A stretch of 33,764 bases of DNA from Gloeobacterales cyanobacterium ES-bin-313 (lineage in GTDB: Bacteria > Cyanobacteriota > Cyanobacteriia > Gloeobacterales > Gloeobacteraceae). Below the pieces are notes generated by a model. The model was not told the DNA's origin. It saw only the letters and a list, made by a program, of their open reading frames with translations, and did no database searches. Below, in pieces: positions 1-8,596 of this stretch (positions are counted from its first letter, which is position 1; every line of letters begins with the position of its first letter). Where the stretch lies: the NCBI GenBank assembly GCA_014379585.1, contig JACMLN010000085.1:1-33764 (forward strand), written 5' to 3'. A program made the translations under genes and the position numbers.

Positions 1-990
1 ATGGCGGGTGGATGGGTGAGCCGTGGTCTGGTGGATCTGCAACTGAATGGTGCTTTGGGTATCGAATTTTCAGAACTCACAGATCCCATGCAACTAGAAA
101 AGATCTCCCGCTACCTCTGGTCTCTGGGCATTTCTGGCTGGCTCGCCACACTGATTAGTGTACCTACAGAAAAATTACAGCAGGCGATGGCAGTGATCGC
201 TCAGTTCACAGCCCCCAAAAACGGTGCCAAACTGCTCGGTGTCCATCTCGAAGGTCCTTTCCTCAACCCTGAATATGAAGGGGCACATCTACGCCACTGC
301 CTGTTGGATTTGACGCTAGAAAATGTCCGGCGAGTTTTGGGAGATTATCAGTCCTTGGTGAAACTAATCACCGTCGCGCCTGAACTAGATCCTGAAGGCA
401 AAGCGATCACTTGGTTGGTTGAACAGGGAATCCTAGTTAGCCTCGGCCACACTTCAGCGACTTTTGCCGAAGCCCAGCGCGCCTTCGATCAAGGAGCCAA
501 TTTAATTACGCATCTGTTTAATGCCCAACGTCCTCTGCACCACCGCGAACCCGGTGTGATTGGGGCAGCTTTGCTCGATGATCGGATTCACTGCCTCTGT
601 ATTCCCGATGGCATCCATCTCCACCCTGCAACAACCCAATTGATCTTGAAACTCAAAGGCACCGGAAGGGTCTTGCCGGTTAGCGATGCCGTCGCACCTC
701 TGGGAATGCCCGATGGCCAGTACGAGTGGCACGGTCAGATGATTCGGGTCAAAGCGGGCAAAGTGATGCGGGAAGATGGCCGATTGGCTGGAAGTGCTCT
801 GAGTCAAGTGGATGTTGTCGAGCGCCTAGTGTCCCAAGTTGGCGTTGATCCAGGTACTGCTCTGCAACTGTGCGCCAATAACCCTTGGGCATTGTTAGGG
901 ATCGCTGACTTCCCTTCCATGAACGAAGTCGCTGATCTTGTGCTTTGGTATCCTCAGGCAAAACGTCCCATTCGTTTTGCCAATCTGTGA
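1..990 (+). CDS. nagA: N-acetylglucosamine-6-phosphate deacetylase, 5'-truncated by window edge
   Basis: Deacetylates GlcNAc-6-phosphate to glucosamine-6-phosphate in cytoplasmic amino-sugar and peptidoglycan recycling. Seen: the amidohydrolase-barrel opening VDLQLNG (residues 11-17), HLEGPF (82-87, metal Glu84), GHTSAT (His150), THLFNA (His171), DGIHLH (His206) and VSDA (catalytic Asp229), so every expected metal or catalytic residue is present. The visible 329 residues lack about 45-50 residues compared with the ~380-residue family; these would form the small N-terminal beta domain. The ATG at base 1 is therefore probably an internal Met and the gene starts before the window. The stop TGA (988-990) overlaps the likely GTG start of the next gene. 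Confidence 0.9.
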   Translation: MAGGWVSRGLVDLQLNGALGIEFSELTDPMQLEKISRYLWSLGISGWLATLISVPTEKLQQAMAVIAQFTAPKNGAKLLGVHLEGPFLNPEYEGAHLRHCLLDLTLENVRRVLGDYQSLVKLITVAPELDPEGKAITWLVEQGILVSLGHTSATFAEAQRAFDQGANLITHLFNAQRPLHHREPGVIGAALLDDRIHCLCIPDGIHLHPATTQLILKLKGTGRVLPVSDAVAPLGMPDGQYEWHGQMIRVKAGKVMREDGRLAGSALSQVDVVERLVSQVGVDPGTALQLCANNPWALLGIADFPSMNEVADLVLWYPQAKRPIRFANL

Positions 991-2024
991 ACCAGTCACC
1001 AGCTGAGAATTTCAAGCGCCTGCAACGGCGCTTCTTGAGCATCATTTTGGGGATAGTCGCGCTTTTGCTCTTCGGCACGCTTGGTTATGTCTTCATCGAA
1101 CATTGGCCGTTTCTAGATGGGCTGTATATGACCGTGATTACCCTTGCCGGGGTGGGATACGGGGAAGTACAGACCCTGGATAACAAGGGTAGAGTATTTA
1201 CGATTTTTTTGATTCTTTTGGGAGTAGTGGCGCTTGCAACCTTGATCAACGAAATCATTCAAGATGTAGCTGGGGGCTATCTGCGTGAAGGATTGGAATA
1301 TAGAAGGCAACAGCGCATGATTACCAAAATGTCGAATCACTTTATTGTCTGTGGCTATGGGCGCATGGGCCGTCGGGTGTGCGAGGAGTTTGCTAGTGAT
1401 AATGCACCCTTCGTTGTCATCGAAGCGGAACCGGAATCCTGTAAACGCGCCAAAGAACGGGGATTTCTGGTTTTGAACGGGGATGCCAGTACTGACGAAC
1501 TGCTCACTGAAGCGGGTATTCAACGCTCAAAGTGTATTGTCTGTGCCCTACCTTCCGATGCTGATAATTTATTTATTATTCTCTCCGCCCGCAACCTCAA
1601 TCCAAAGATTCGGACGATTACAAGGGCAAGTAGTGATGAAGCCGCAGTCAAACTCAAGCGCGGTGGTGCCGACGAAGTGGTTTCCCCTTACGACAGCGGG
1701 GCACGGCGGATGGCTTCGATAGCTTTGCGACCCAACGTCGTGGATTTTATGGAAACAACTGTGATCAGCGGCGATAACTCGTTATTTATCGAAGAAGTTC
1801 AGTTAAGTCCCCAAAACTGTCCTTTTTTGGGACAGACCCTCAAAGAAACAAACCTCCGCGCCAAAACGGGTATTTTAGTGCTGGCAATTCGCCGCCAAGA
1901 TGGGACGCTGCTTGGCAATCCCAACGGTGAGATCGTCTTGAGTGAAGGAGATCTGCTCTTCTGTATGGGCACCAACACGCAACTACGCACCTTCACAGAT
2001 CTGGTCGTTCCAGCGCTTCCTTAA
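987..2024 (+). CDS. Two-TM potassium channel with RCK (TrkA-N/TrkA-C) domain
   Basis: Predicted inner-membrane K+ channel of MthK/GsuK architecture. From the GTG start (345 aa): TM1 about residues 16-35, pore helix and selectivity filter VITLAGVGYGE (50-60, the GYG signature), TM2 about 70-90, then a Rossmann-type RCK domain opening NHFIVCGYGRMGRR (117-130, GxGxxG nucleotide-binding loop), and a TrkA-C-like domain over the last ~85 residues. The frame is open back to TTG 945, but GTG 987 forms a 4-nt GTGA overlap with the nagA stop and places the start just before TM1, so I prefer it. No clear Shine-Dalgarno is visible; translational coupling to nagA is inferred. The 3' end overlaps the convergent gene by 32 nt. 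Confidence 0.88.
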   Translation: MNQSPAENFKRLQRRFLSIILGIVALLLFGTLGYVFIEHWPFLDGLYMTVITLAGVGYGEVQTLDNKGRVFTIFLILLGVVALATLINEIIQDVAGGYLREGLEYRRQQRMITKMSNHFIVCGYGRMGRRVCEEFASDNAPFVVIEAEPESCKRAKERGFLVLNGDASTDELLTEAGIQRSKCIVCALPSDADNLFIILSARNLNPKIRTITRASSDEAAVKLKRGGADEVVSPYDSGARRMASIALRPNVVDFMETTVISGDNSLFIEEVQLSPQNCPFLGQTLKETNLRAKTGILVLAIRRQDGTLLGNPNGEIVLSEGDLLFCMGTNTQLRTFTDLVVPALP

Positions 2025-3027
2025 ACAGTTCGGCGAGGACAGCTTTGCGCTCATCGGCAGGTTCTTTGGCCAGATTCCAAAGCGTTTCGTAGAAAAAGAA
2101 GGAAAAGCCTGCAAATCCGACACGGCGGGTGACTTCGACTTGGTCACGAATCTGTTCAATGGGTACGGAGCGCGTGCGTAGCCCACTCAAAATGCCGATG
2201 GCTGTTCGGCTCCGGGTGCTGCGCAGTTGCATCAGATCTTGAGAAAAAGCGTGGGTGTTTTGTCGATACACCTGGACGACGAGTTGGCCGATTAAGCCAA
2301 GACGTTCCCAGGTCGGCCATGGGACAAGATAGTGATCGTAAGCAAAAGGATGAGGATTCGGCGACAAAGAAAGCAGCGCCTCTGGCCGTATCTGTTGAAA
2401 TCGCTCGTGAATCGCCTGCCAGAATTGTGTGAGGGATTCAGCTCGCCAACCCATCCAGGCATCATCACGGATATTTTGTGGGAGAGGGCTTCCAAAGAGT
2501 GAGACATTCAGGTTGTCATAGCCGAGTTCCACAGGCCAACCAAAGTGATCGTCGAACTGAATGCCATCGACTGGATAAGCACCGACGATTTCGGTGACGA
2601 GATCTAAGATGAAAGTGCGGACGGCTTGGTGATTGGCATTCAACCAGACCATGCCATTTTTGGTTTTATGAATTCCATTGCGATCCATGGTCAACCAGTC
2701 TGGATGGCGTTTGGCGAGGGCTGAGTGGGGGAGCGCCATCAGACCATATTCAAACCAAGGAATAACCTTCAGCCCCAAAGGCACAGCCTTTTCGAGGATC
2801 ATCGCCAGCATGTCAAAGTGAAGATTTTCGCTTTGGCCTATTCCTGTCGCGGCTTTGGCCGCAGCACTGGGATAGAGGGTCTGATTCTTATTCCAGATGA
2901 CGGGATAGATCGTATTGAACTGGAGATCGGCGAGTTGGCCAAGTGCATATTCAAGCTTTTGTTCCACAAAAAGCACATCGCTATCCACATTCGTCAGCCA
3001 GACTCCTCTTAATTCCGCCATCTGCAT
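1993..3027 (-). CDS. Glycoside hydrolase-like family 10 (GHL10/DUF187) protein
   Basis: Cytoplasmic-looking protein of 344 aa with no signal peptide. It begins with the GHL10 signature ELRGVWLTNVDSDVLF (5-20) and LADLQFNTIYPVIWNKNQT (32-50), and later has DGIQFDDHFGWP (154-165), matching the YngK-type (beta/alpha)8 fold. Known members are putative glycosidases, some linked to peptidoglycan or exopolysaccharide; the substrate here is unknown. The start is the first Met of MQMAEL, preceded by GAGCGGGA on the coding strand; the second Met is an alternative. It lies 20 nt after the MATE gene on the same strand, so cotranscription is likely. The last 32 nt run antisense into the end of the K+ channel gene. 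Confidence 0.85.
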   Translation of the reverse strand: MQMAELRGVWLTNVDSDVLFVEQKLEYALGQLADLQFNTIYPVIWNKNQTLYPSAAAKAATGIGQSENLHFDMLAMILEKAVPLGLKVIPWFEYGLMALPHSALAKRHPDWLTMDRNGIHKTKNGMVWLNANHQAVRTFILDLVTEIVGAYPVDGIQFDDHFGWPVELGYDNLNVSLFGSPLPQNIRDDAWMGWRAESLTQFWQAIHERFQQIRPEALLSLSPNPHPFAYDHYLVPWPTWERLGLIGQLVVQVYRQNTHAFSQDLMQLRSTRSRTAIGILSGLRTRSVPIEQIRDQVEVTRRVGFAGFSFFFYETLWNLAKEPADERKAVLAELFKEALERPDL

Positions 3028-3047
3028 TCCCGCTCACTGTCTATAGC

Positions 3048-4415
3048 TTAAAGGGCGGAGACTTCACTATTGCGTAAAGTTTCTGGCACATACGTACTCA
3101 AGAAGAAAACCCTAGCCATCATAAAGATCATCAAAGCAAACCAAAGCAGATGGGCGCTATGTAAATTCCAGGCGATCAGCGCTACCGGACAAAAACCAAT
3201 CCCGGCTGCCAAGAGCATCCCATTACGGAGAGCCTTACTTTCTGTCAGCCCTAGCAGATAGCCATCCAGCATGTAGGCCACAGAACCGATGCCGAGAATA
3301 GGCAACAACCAAAATACATATTGCAAAGCTTCGTTCACAATTTCGGAATGGTCGCTGATCAAGCTAAGTAAGAAGACTGGGAAGAGGTTAAAAATGCCAG
3401 CAAAGCCCAATCCCAGAGCGATACTGCTCACCACAGCAAGACGGAGGAGCCGTGAAAGCGCTTGTGGTTGGCCGCTTCCCTTAAAGAAACCGGCCAGGCT
3501 TTCTGTCGCAAAGGCAAGACCATCGACAAAGTAAGCACCAAGGGTCAAGACCTGCAACAAGATGGCATTGGTGGCAAGAAGCACCGTTCCAAAGGCAGAT
3601 CCGAGATTCGTGAAGGCTGCAAACACAGAGACAATTGCAAAAGTGCGAATGATCAGATCTCGGTTCAGGGCAAAGCCTGATGTGAGCGTATCGAGGCTGA
3701 AAACCTGAGAAAGTAGTTGTTCAAAACGCAGAGGTTGCTTTTCTAAAACCTCTGGGGCTACTAATTTCAAGAGGAGGAACCCAACCCCAAGCGTGAGATA
3801 TTGGCTGAGGGCTGTTGCTACCCCTGCCCCGGTACTTTCCCAACCCCAACGCACGATAAAGAGATAGTCAAAAACAATATTTGAAACGTTGCTCACAACA
3901 GAAAGTAACAGCACTTTGCTGCTCTGCTCTCGACCCAGAAACCAACCGATCAAAACATAGTTGATCAACGTCGCAGGGGCACTCCAGATCAAGGCATTGT
4001 AAAAAGCACGTCCTGCTGCAAGAACACCGGGTTCTGCCCTGAGAAACCCAAAACCGATGGCTTGAATGGGCCACTGCAGCAAGAGAATACCAAGGCCAAT
4101 GGCCAAAGCCAGAAAACCGTTGCGCAGAAGGGTCAGCAGAACCGCTTGCCCATCCCCACGGCCATTCGCTTGGGCAGTCAAGCCCGTGGTTCCCATGCGC
4201 AAAAAACCAAATGTCCAGTAGAGGTAGTCAAAGAGCACTGTTGCCAGGGCAACTCCAGCCAGATTGCGGATCTCTGTAAGATGTCCGAGAAAGGCAACAT
4301 CCACCAAGCCAGCGAGGGGCACCATTAAGTTGGAGATGATGTTGACGACCGCTAGTCTAAAAAATCGTGAACCCATAGCACTGCTGTCCACCCACTGCGA
4401 GATTGCTGGAAACAT
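3048..4415 (-). CDS. MATE family efflux transporter (DinF-like)
   Basis: Multidrug and toxin extrusion transporter, an inner-membrane cation antiporter with about 12 hydrophobic segments. The first segment carries NLMVPLAGLVDVAFLGHL and is followed by LTAQANGRGD, typical of the DinF branch. The frame opens at ATG 4481, which would overlap the upstream gene by 29 nt; ATG 4415 has GGAG at 4420-4423 (spacing 4) and leaves a normal short N-terminus before TM1, giving 455 aa, the usual family length. I prefer 4415. It is part of the minus-strand run from 7250 to 1993. The substrate cannot be predicted. It could have been recruited to export a product linked to the secreted proteins upstream, but that is only positional inference. 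Confidence 0.88.
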   Translation of the reverse strand: MFPAISQWVDSSAMGSRFFRLAVVNIISNLMVPLAGLVDVAFLGHLTEIRNLAGVALATVLFDYLYWTFGFLRMGTTGLTAQANGRGDGQAVLLTLLRNGFLALAIGLGILLLQWPIQAIGFGFLRAEPGVLAAGRAFYNALIWSAPATLINYVLIGWFLGREQSSKVLLLSVVSNVSNIVFDYLFIVRWGWESTGAGVATALSQYLTLGVGFLLLKLVAPEVLEKQPLRFEQLLSQVFSLDTLTSGFALNRDLIIRTFAIVSVFAAFTNLGSAFGTVLLATNAILLQVLTLGAYFVDGLAFATESLAGFFKGSGQPQALSRLLRLAVVSSIALGLGFAGIFNLFPVFLLSLISDHSEIVNEALQYVFWLLPILGIGSVAYMLDGYLLGLTESKALRNGMLLAAGIGFCPVALIAWNLHSAHLLWFALMIFMMARVFFLSTYVPETLRNSEVSAL

Positions 4416-4452
4416 GCTACTCCATCGCAAATTTGCACCATGCAGCGCATCA

Positions 4453-6483
4453 TCAAGGGGTTTTGAAGTAACCGACTGCATCGATCACCAGTTGCATACT
4501 GCTCTGATTGGCTTGCACATTCAAATCTTTTGTACAGGTGATCGCAGCCGGGTTACAGACAGGAAGAACTAGGCCATTCGCAATATTAAGGCCAGAAACC
4601 TGTGCATAGTTTAAAACGCTGGCAGTTGGCACAGAGGTTCCGAATGGCCATGCTTGTAGATCGCCTGAGCCGCTTGGCGCGACTGTCACGAAGTTGAAAA
4701 AGACTGCCTTTGCATCGGCAGGAATGCCACAGCCTGAGCTGCTTCCGCCTTGCGCTGCATAATTGAAGTTAGCTCCACCGGAATGAATGACAAAAGCACG
4801 GGTTTCCCCTGCACCCAAAGCGCCTGCACTGGAGTTTCGTGTATCCACCAGGCGGCATCCCTGAATTGGGAAGTAAGAAAGCGGAGAGTAATTAAAGGCT
4901 ACTTGGGTGATCACAAAGGTGCTGCTGGTCGCTGTTCCTGTTGGCGTTGTCACCGATATGGCTCCAGTCACGCCGTTGGCTGGGATCGTTGCCAGAATCT
5001 GCCCCGAACTATTCACGGTGAACGGCATCGTCAGATTGCCAATTTTGACAGCACTTACTCCAGTAAAATTGCTGCCATTGATGGTGATAACTGATCCAAC
5101 TGGGCCAGAGGTTGGTGAGAAGTCACTAATTGTTGGCGGTGGCGCTGCGGTTGTCACTGTAAAGCTCGTCGCACTATTCGTCCCACCGTAGGGACCTGAA
5201 ACGAAAAGACTACCAGTGGTTGCATTATTTGGCACGCTTGCAGTAATCTGTGCTGGAGAATTGACTGTAAAATTAGCGGGTATTCCGTTAAATGCCACGT
5301 AGGAAATGCCTGAGAAGTTGCTCCCAGTCAGAACCACTGAGGTTCCAGGCGACCCGCTAGCAGGTGTAAAGCTACTAATCACGGGTGATTGAGGAATAAG
5401 GTTCACTCGAATGTAGGTACTGTTATTGGTTTCATCGGTTTCAGCAAGGCTGTTGCCAGGATCGACGATGGTGCCAAGATAGTAGTAACCGGGGGCTAAA
5501 GTGCTTGGAATCGTGATCAGATCGCGGAGCGTATCGGGCTGGTTACGGTTCAATGTGCGATTGATATTAGCGATTTGTAGATCACCCGTCGTGATGCCAA
5601 TATCTGGGGATAGGTAGAGCCCTACAGTTGTATTTTGTGCATCGGCACCATTATTCTCGTAGGTAAATTCTACCTGAACTGGCTGGTTGGCGCTGACAGA
5701 ATAGACTGGCTCACCATTCAAAGTTGTACTTGTTAAAAGATTGCCGCTGCTGTTAAAAATTTGCGTTCTTTGGTGGGTGCTATATGCACCGGAGGTACCT
5801 TGGTATTTCCAATGACTGACACTGAGATCTTGGGGGCGATTGCTTGAAATTCCATAGATTGCAACGGCTCCATTGGTAGCATCTTCGCCGAGATATGCGT
5901 AGGAATTGTTGTCGTCTGTATGGATGTGGGTGTAGTCAGTCCCCATCACGTTGTAGATCGTATTGGTATGATCCAAGCCGAATGCATGGCCAAGTTCATG
6001 GGTCAGAGTAGTTTGAAATGGACGATTACTGCCACCGTAGCCGTAAAGATTGGTAGTAATTGTCGAAGTTGTGTAGGGCTGCTGGATATCAAAAATAACA
6101 TCAGCTTCGACAATCCTCGAACCTGGGCAGGTGTAGTAAAGATAGGTAATCGCTGGTGCCCCATCAAGGTCGTTAGGCTCGTTGCTGTCTTCAAACCAAA
6201 TCTGATTGGTGCTGTCGCCTATCGCTGGATTTGGGGCATCGTAACCGAGGCTATAGCGCAAGTTGCTTGGGTTTCCATTGATCTTATTGATCGTACTAGA
6301 AAGGGCATCGCGATAATTTCCAGGTGGAAAACTTTCTTCACCAGCGATCACCGTCACATTGGGATTACTCCATTTAATCGGTGTCGAATTACAGAAAATC
6401 TGGGTAAAACCATGAGCCGGTTGCGCAAGGCTCAAGCAAATTCCCAAAGAAAGAGAAAATGGTACGGCGAGCAGTCTTTTCAT
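4453..6483 (-). CDS. Secreted matrixin-like zinc metalloprotease with CARDB and IPT/TIG domains
   Basis: A 676-aa exported protein. Seen: signal peptide (1-25, ending PAHG), a metzincin catalytic domain with HELGHAFGLDH (162-172; His162, Glu163, His166, His172) followed by a Met-turn NVMG (178-181), a CARDB-like beta domain about 215-365, two IPT/TIG domains about 366-445 and 450-530 (ISSFTPASGSPG and ISDFSPTSGPVG), and a C-terminal beta domain opening GCRLVDTR with LNYAQVSG and NGLVLPVC, a module common at the ends of bacterial secreted proteins. The protease is likely extracellular or periplasmic with adhesive spacers. The start overlaps the upstream gene by 4 nt (ATGA), so the two are translationally coupled. 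The protease target is unknown. Confidence 0.85.
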   Translation of the reverse strand: MKRLLAVPFSLSLGICLSLAQPAHGFTQIFCNSTPIKWSNPNVTVIAGEESFPPGNYRDALSSTINKINGNPSNLRYSLGYDAPNPAIGDSTNQIWFEDSNEPNDLDGAPAITYLYYTCPGSRIVEADVIFDIQQPYTTSTITTNLYGYGGSNRPFQTTLTHELGHAFGLDHTNTIYNVMGTDYTHIHTDDNNSYAYLGEDATNGAVAIYGISSNRPQDLSVSHWKYQGTSGAYSTHQRTQIFNSSGNLLTSTTLNGEPVYSVSANQPVQVEFTYENNGADAQNTTVGLYLSPDIGITTGDLQIANINRTLNRNQPDTLRDLITIPSTLAPGYYYLGTIVDPGNSLAETDETNNSTYIRVNLIPQSPVISSFTPASGSPGTSVVLTGSNFSGISYVAFNGIPANFTVNSPAQITASVPNNATTGSLFVSGPYGGTNSATSFTVTTAAPPPTISDFSPTSGPVGSVITINGSNFTGVSAVKIGNLTMPFTVNSSGQILATIPANGVTGAISVTTPTGTATSSTFVITQVAFNYSPLSYFPIQGCRLVDTRNSSAGALGAGETRAFVIHSGGANFNYAAQGGSSSGCGIPADAKAVFFNFVTVAPSGSGDLQAWPFGTSVPTASVLNYAQVSGLNIANGLVLPVCNPAAITCTKDLNVQANQSSMQLVIDAVGYFKTP

Positions 6484-7250
6484 GGCTGAATATCAAAGGG
6501 TGGTTTCACAGCTTTTGGACGATTAAAAGTAAATGGCTGCGTCTCATCCACACTGATCACAGGTGGAACCTGTTCAAATACTAGACCTGAAGAGAAACGC
6601 CTAATTTCAGACTGCAAAAACTTAGTAAATTCTGGGAGGTTGACTGCTTGGGCAACAGCTGGTTGAGAGGCAGAAAGCTTTGGAAATTCGACCCTTCGGA
6701 TCAGATCAGCCCCAACGCGATGGGTTTCAATCGCTTCCAAACTCAGAAATTGGCCACGTTGCAAATTTCCTTGACTCAGAAGCCACTGTTGGCCTTCTTC
6801 ACTGAACAACTGACCCTCGATCAGCCGAAAACGGCCTAGGGCGCAGCCGACGAGAGGACAGCGGCTTACACCATTGTTGCGAACAAACAAAATGTCTTGA
6901 TCCCCCACGTCGAAGAAAGGCATGTGGCTGCTCTCTAAGATCCGTCCATCCTCGCCGCGACCACCGAGAAAGCGTAAAGTTAGTTCTGTCGCTTCGCTTC
7001 GCCCCTTGAAAATTTGCTCAATCCGGTAGGTGACGTAGGTGTGGGGAAGTTCGTCGGGGTGATCCGCATCTTTTTTGGAAGTGCGGTAGACAATTTTCGT
7101 AACAGTTCCGTAGAAGATAAAGTCAGATTTTTGAATCTGATTTTCAAAATTTTTGTTAGCGTTACCAGGCTCTGCCCAGGATGGTACAGGAAGTAGCCCT
7201 AAAGAGGCTAAGCCCAAAATGATGCAAACAGTCTTTAGAAAAGTGTTCAT
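6480..7250 (-). CDS. Secreted protein of unknown function, companion of the metalloprotease
   Basis: A 256-aa protein with a signal peptide (about 1-26, ending PSWA). The mature part begins with a segment resembling small secreted beta-barrel domains: DFIFYGTVTKIVYR, then YVTYRIEQIFKG, LRFLGGRG and VGDQDILFVRN. A Cys pair (RCPLVGC) follows, and the C-terminus is Pro/Val rich. I do not recognise a named family; the pattern (a 'gives X to Y' strand order with FKG and VGD..LFV) is of a kind often found beside bacterial matrixin genes. It heads the minus-strand run and overlaps the metalloprotease start by ATGA. A role as partner, inhibitor or substrate of that protease is inference from position only. 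Weak purine-rich ribosome binding region AAGAGAAT before the ATG. Confidence 0.75.
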   Translation of the reverse strand: MNTFLKTVCIILGLASLGLLPVPSWAEPGNANKNFENQIQKSDFIFYGTVTKIVYRTSKKDADHPDELPHTYVTYRIEQIFKGRSEATELTLRFLGGRGEDGRILESSHMPFFDVGDQDILFVRNNGVSRCPLVGCALGRFRLIEGQLFSEEGQQWLLSQGNLQRGQFLSLEAIETHRVGADLIRRVEFPKLSASQPAVAQAVNLPEFTKFLQSEIRRFSSGLVFEQVPPVISVDETQPFTFNRPKAVKPPFDIQP

Positions 7251-7371
7251 ATTCTCTTTCTGAAGGTGTATCGCTATCTCTAGAAAATTCTATTCGATTT
7301 TCTTGCTGACTGGCAACAGAGTCGGCAGATTGCGCATGGATAGGCGTATGCATACATGATGCTGGCATGTA

Positions 7372-7728
7372 TTACTCGCTTAGAGCATTTGTCGCAAACA
7401 GAAATTCCTCAACGGGTTTGCCACCGAGCAGATGTTCTTGCAGAACGCGCTCGATCACCTCAGGGTTGGCATTGCGGTACCAATATCCACCGGGATAGAC
7501 GAGCAAAATTGGCCCTTGTTGGCAAACTCGTAAACAGTTCGCCTTTGTCCGAAAGACACTTGCAACTGTTTCTAGATCTTTAACGCGCCGCTTCAAATAA
7601 TCCCAAGCCACGATGCTTTCCGCCTTATCGCAACACAATGGCTTGGTTTGATCCGCACACAGAAAGAGGTGCCAGCGATAGTTGCCAATGTTCAGGTTGC
7701 GAACCGTTTCACTCAATTCTGGAATCAT
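7372..7728 (-). CDS. Thioredoxin-like [2Fe-2S] ferredoxin
   Basis: A 118-aa cytoplasmic protein of the thioredoxin-fold ferredoxin type (also the NuoE/HoxE-like fold). Cluster ligands are visible as Cys24 (LFLCAD), Cys32/Cys33 (LCC), Cys65 and Cys69 (CLRVCQQGP), the C-x(7-12)-C...C-x3-C pattern of the family, followed by the usual GGYWYRNANPEVIERVLQEHL end. Likely a small electron carrier; the partner is not evident from the neighbours. No good Shine-Dalgarno is visible upstream of the ATG. The gene is downstream of the DUF2490 pseudogene fragment on the opposite strand. Confidence 0.87.
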   Translation of the reverse strand: MIPELSETVRNLNIGNYRWHLFLCADQTKPLCCDKAESIVAWDYLKRRVKDLETVASVFRTKANCLRVCQQGPILLVYPGGYWYRNANPEVIERVLQEHLLGGKPVEEFLFATNALSE

Positions 7729-7820
7729 TTTTTCGCCTGTTTTTGCAGCTGATCATGCCAGTGTTCTGCTGGGGAAGATACAGTCTGGATCATCTCTTGC
7801 AGCCGATACAAATTCATCTA

Positions 7821-8040
7821 AACACACCTGAGGATCTTGCTGCTGTAAGCGGAGCAGATGCCTTCTTTGATGGCTGGGTAGCTATTTTCCAACCAGGAGG
7901 CAGTTTGCTTGTGGTGGAACCCCACTGCCGAGACAAATAAGGAGCTAACTGAAGTCCAAGTGGTTGCTGAGCGCGATGAAAACCGTAAGGCGGATCTCAA
8001 TCTCAGTATTTTAATGAATAGCTTCGATGGTGATGGAGCA
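7821..8040 (+). pseudogene. Decayed 3' fragment of a DUF2490-type gene
   Basis: This stretch matches the last ~75 codons of the intact gene at 8597-9829. Frame 1 reads NTPEDLAAV then DAFFDGWVAIFQPGGSLLV, against NAPEDF and DAVFDGRVAVFQPGGGLLV; after about base 7918 the match continues one frame over with TAETNKELTEVQVVAE and LNLSILMNSFDGDG, against TAETHKDLSEVQVVAA and LNFSMIMNTFDGDG. One extra base in the GTGGTGGAACCCC run explains the frame change, and a small in-frame gap lies after EVQVVA. Nothing of the barrel part remains: the preceding bases are the leader of the divergent ferredoxin gene. Read as a remnant of a tandem or dispersed second copy. Confidence 0.75.
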
Positions 8041-8206
8041 TGGCGACCCTTAATCCTCCACGAGGTATCGAAGATCCTGCTTGTGCTGATCGAATTTTCT
8101 CTCAGCCACCATGATAGAGACTAGTAAGCTTTTTTATTTTAAAAATAGATTATCATCTATGATCTTCCCGGTCTCATCAGGAGAATAATTTTCTGCTCAT
8201 CTGCTG

Positions 8207-8233
8207 AAATGCAATTGCAGACTGCATTTTTTT
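8207..8233 (+). terminator. Possible weak terminator after the pseudogene
   Basis: AAATGCA (8207-8213) can pair with TGCATTT (8223-8229) and runs into seven T residues (8227-8233). The 10-bp palindrome TGCAATTGCA (8210-8219) overlaps it. The stem is short and AT-rich, so this may be only a relic or chance. Confidence 0.3.
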
Positions 8234-8580
8234 CTTAAATAAAGAACTGTTTGACCAGGTGAGAGATCTTAATCATAGACTGAGGTTAATGATTTATATT
8301 TTTTATATCGATAAAACTCTAGCCAAATTCATCCTATTCTAAATGTAATCCATCGATACAGAGCATGGTTTGTTGCTCGTCTTCTAATCCAGAGCAGTTT
8401 GCTTTACCACGGTTCACAAATTGCTGCTTTATGTATCTCTTTGGAAATCAGTAGGCTTTTCCCTCGAAATTGTTTTACTGATCTAGCAACTCACAAACAA
8501 CACAGATCTTCTGTCAAACGAATCAATTACGGATGTCTTTTTCTGACTTCCGAAATTTGTGTAGCGTTCAACAGAGCACA

Positions 8581-8586
8581 AGGAGG
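8581..8586 (+). promoter_or_regulatory. Strong ribosome binding site deciding the DUF2490 start
   Basis: AGGAGG, the full anti-16S complement, lies 10 nt before ATG 8597. It sets the start there rather than at the open frame beginning at 8399, and a signal peptide follows directly. Confidence 0.8.
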
Positions 8587-8596
8587 TATTTGCGTA

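Larger units (their letters stand above)
8041..8596 (+). other. AT-rich non-coding leader region before the DUF2490 gene
   Basis: About 550 bases without a convincing gene. The frame of the downstream gene stays open from 8399, but that stretch has no start signal comparable with the one at 8597 and its translation looks non-protein-like. The region is clearly more AT-rich than the flanking genes. An imperfect dyad AGATTAT-N5-ATGATCT lies near 8148-8166 and could be an operator. No RNA gene was recognised. Confidence 0.5.

Noticed and set aside
5920..6489. 189-codon plus-strand ORF antisense to the metalloprotease
   Set aside because: Lies fully within the coding region on the other strand, whose translation has clear signal peptide and metzincin motifs; no ribosome binding site or protein-like composition.
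8399..8596. N-terminal extension of the DUF2490 protein
   Set aside because: The frame is open but lacks a ribosome binding site, whereas AGGAGG and a signal peptide mark ATG 8597.
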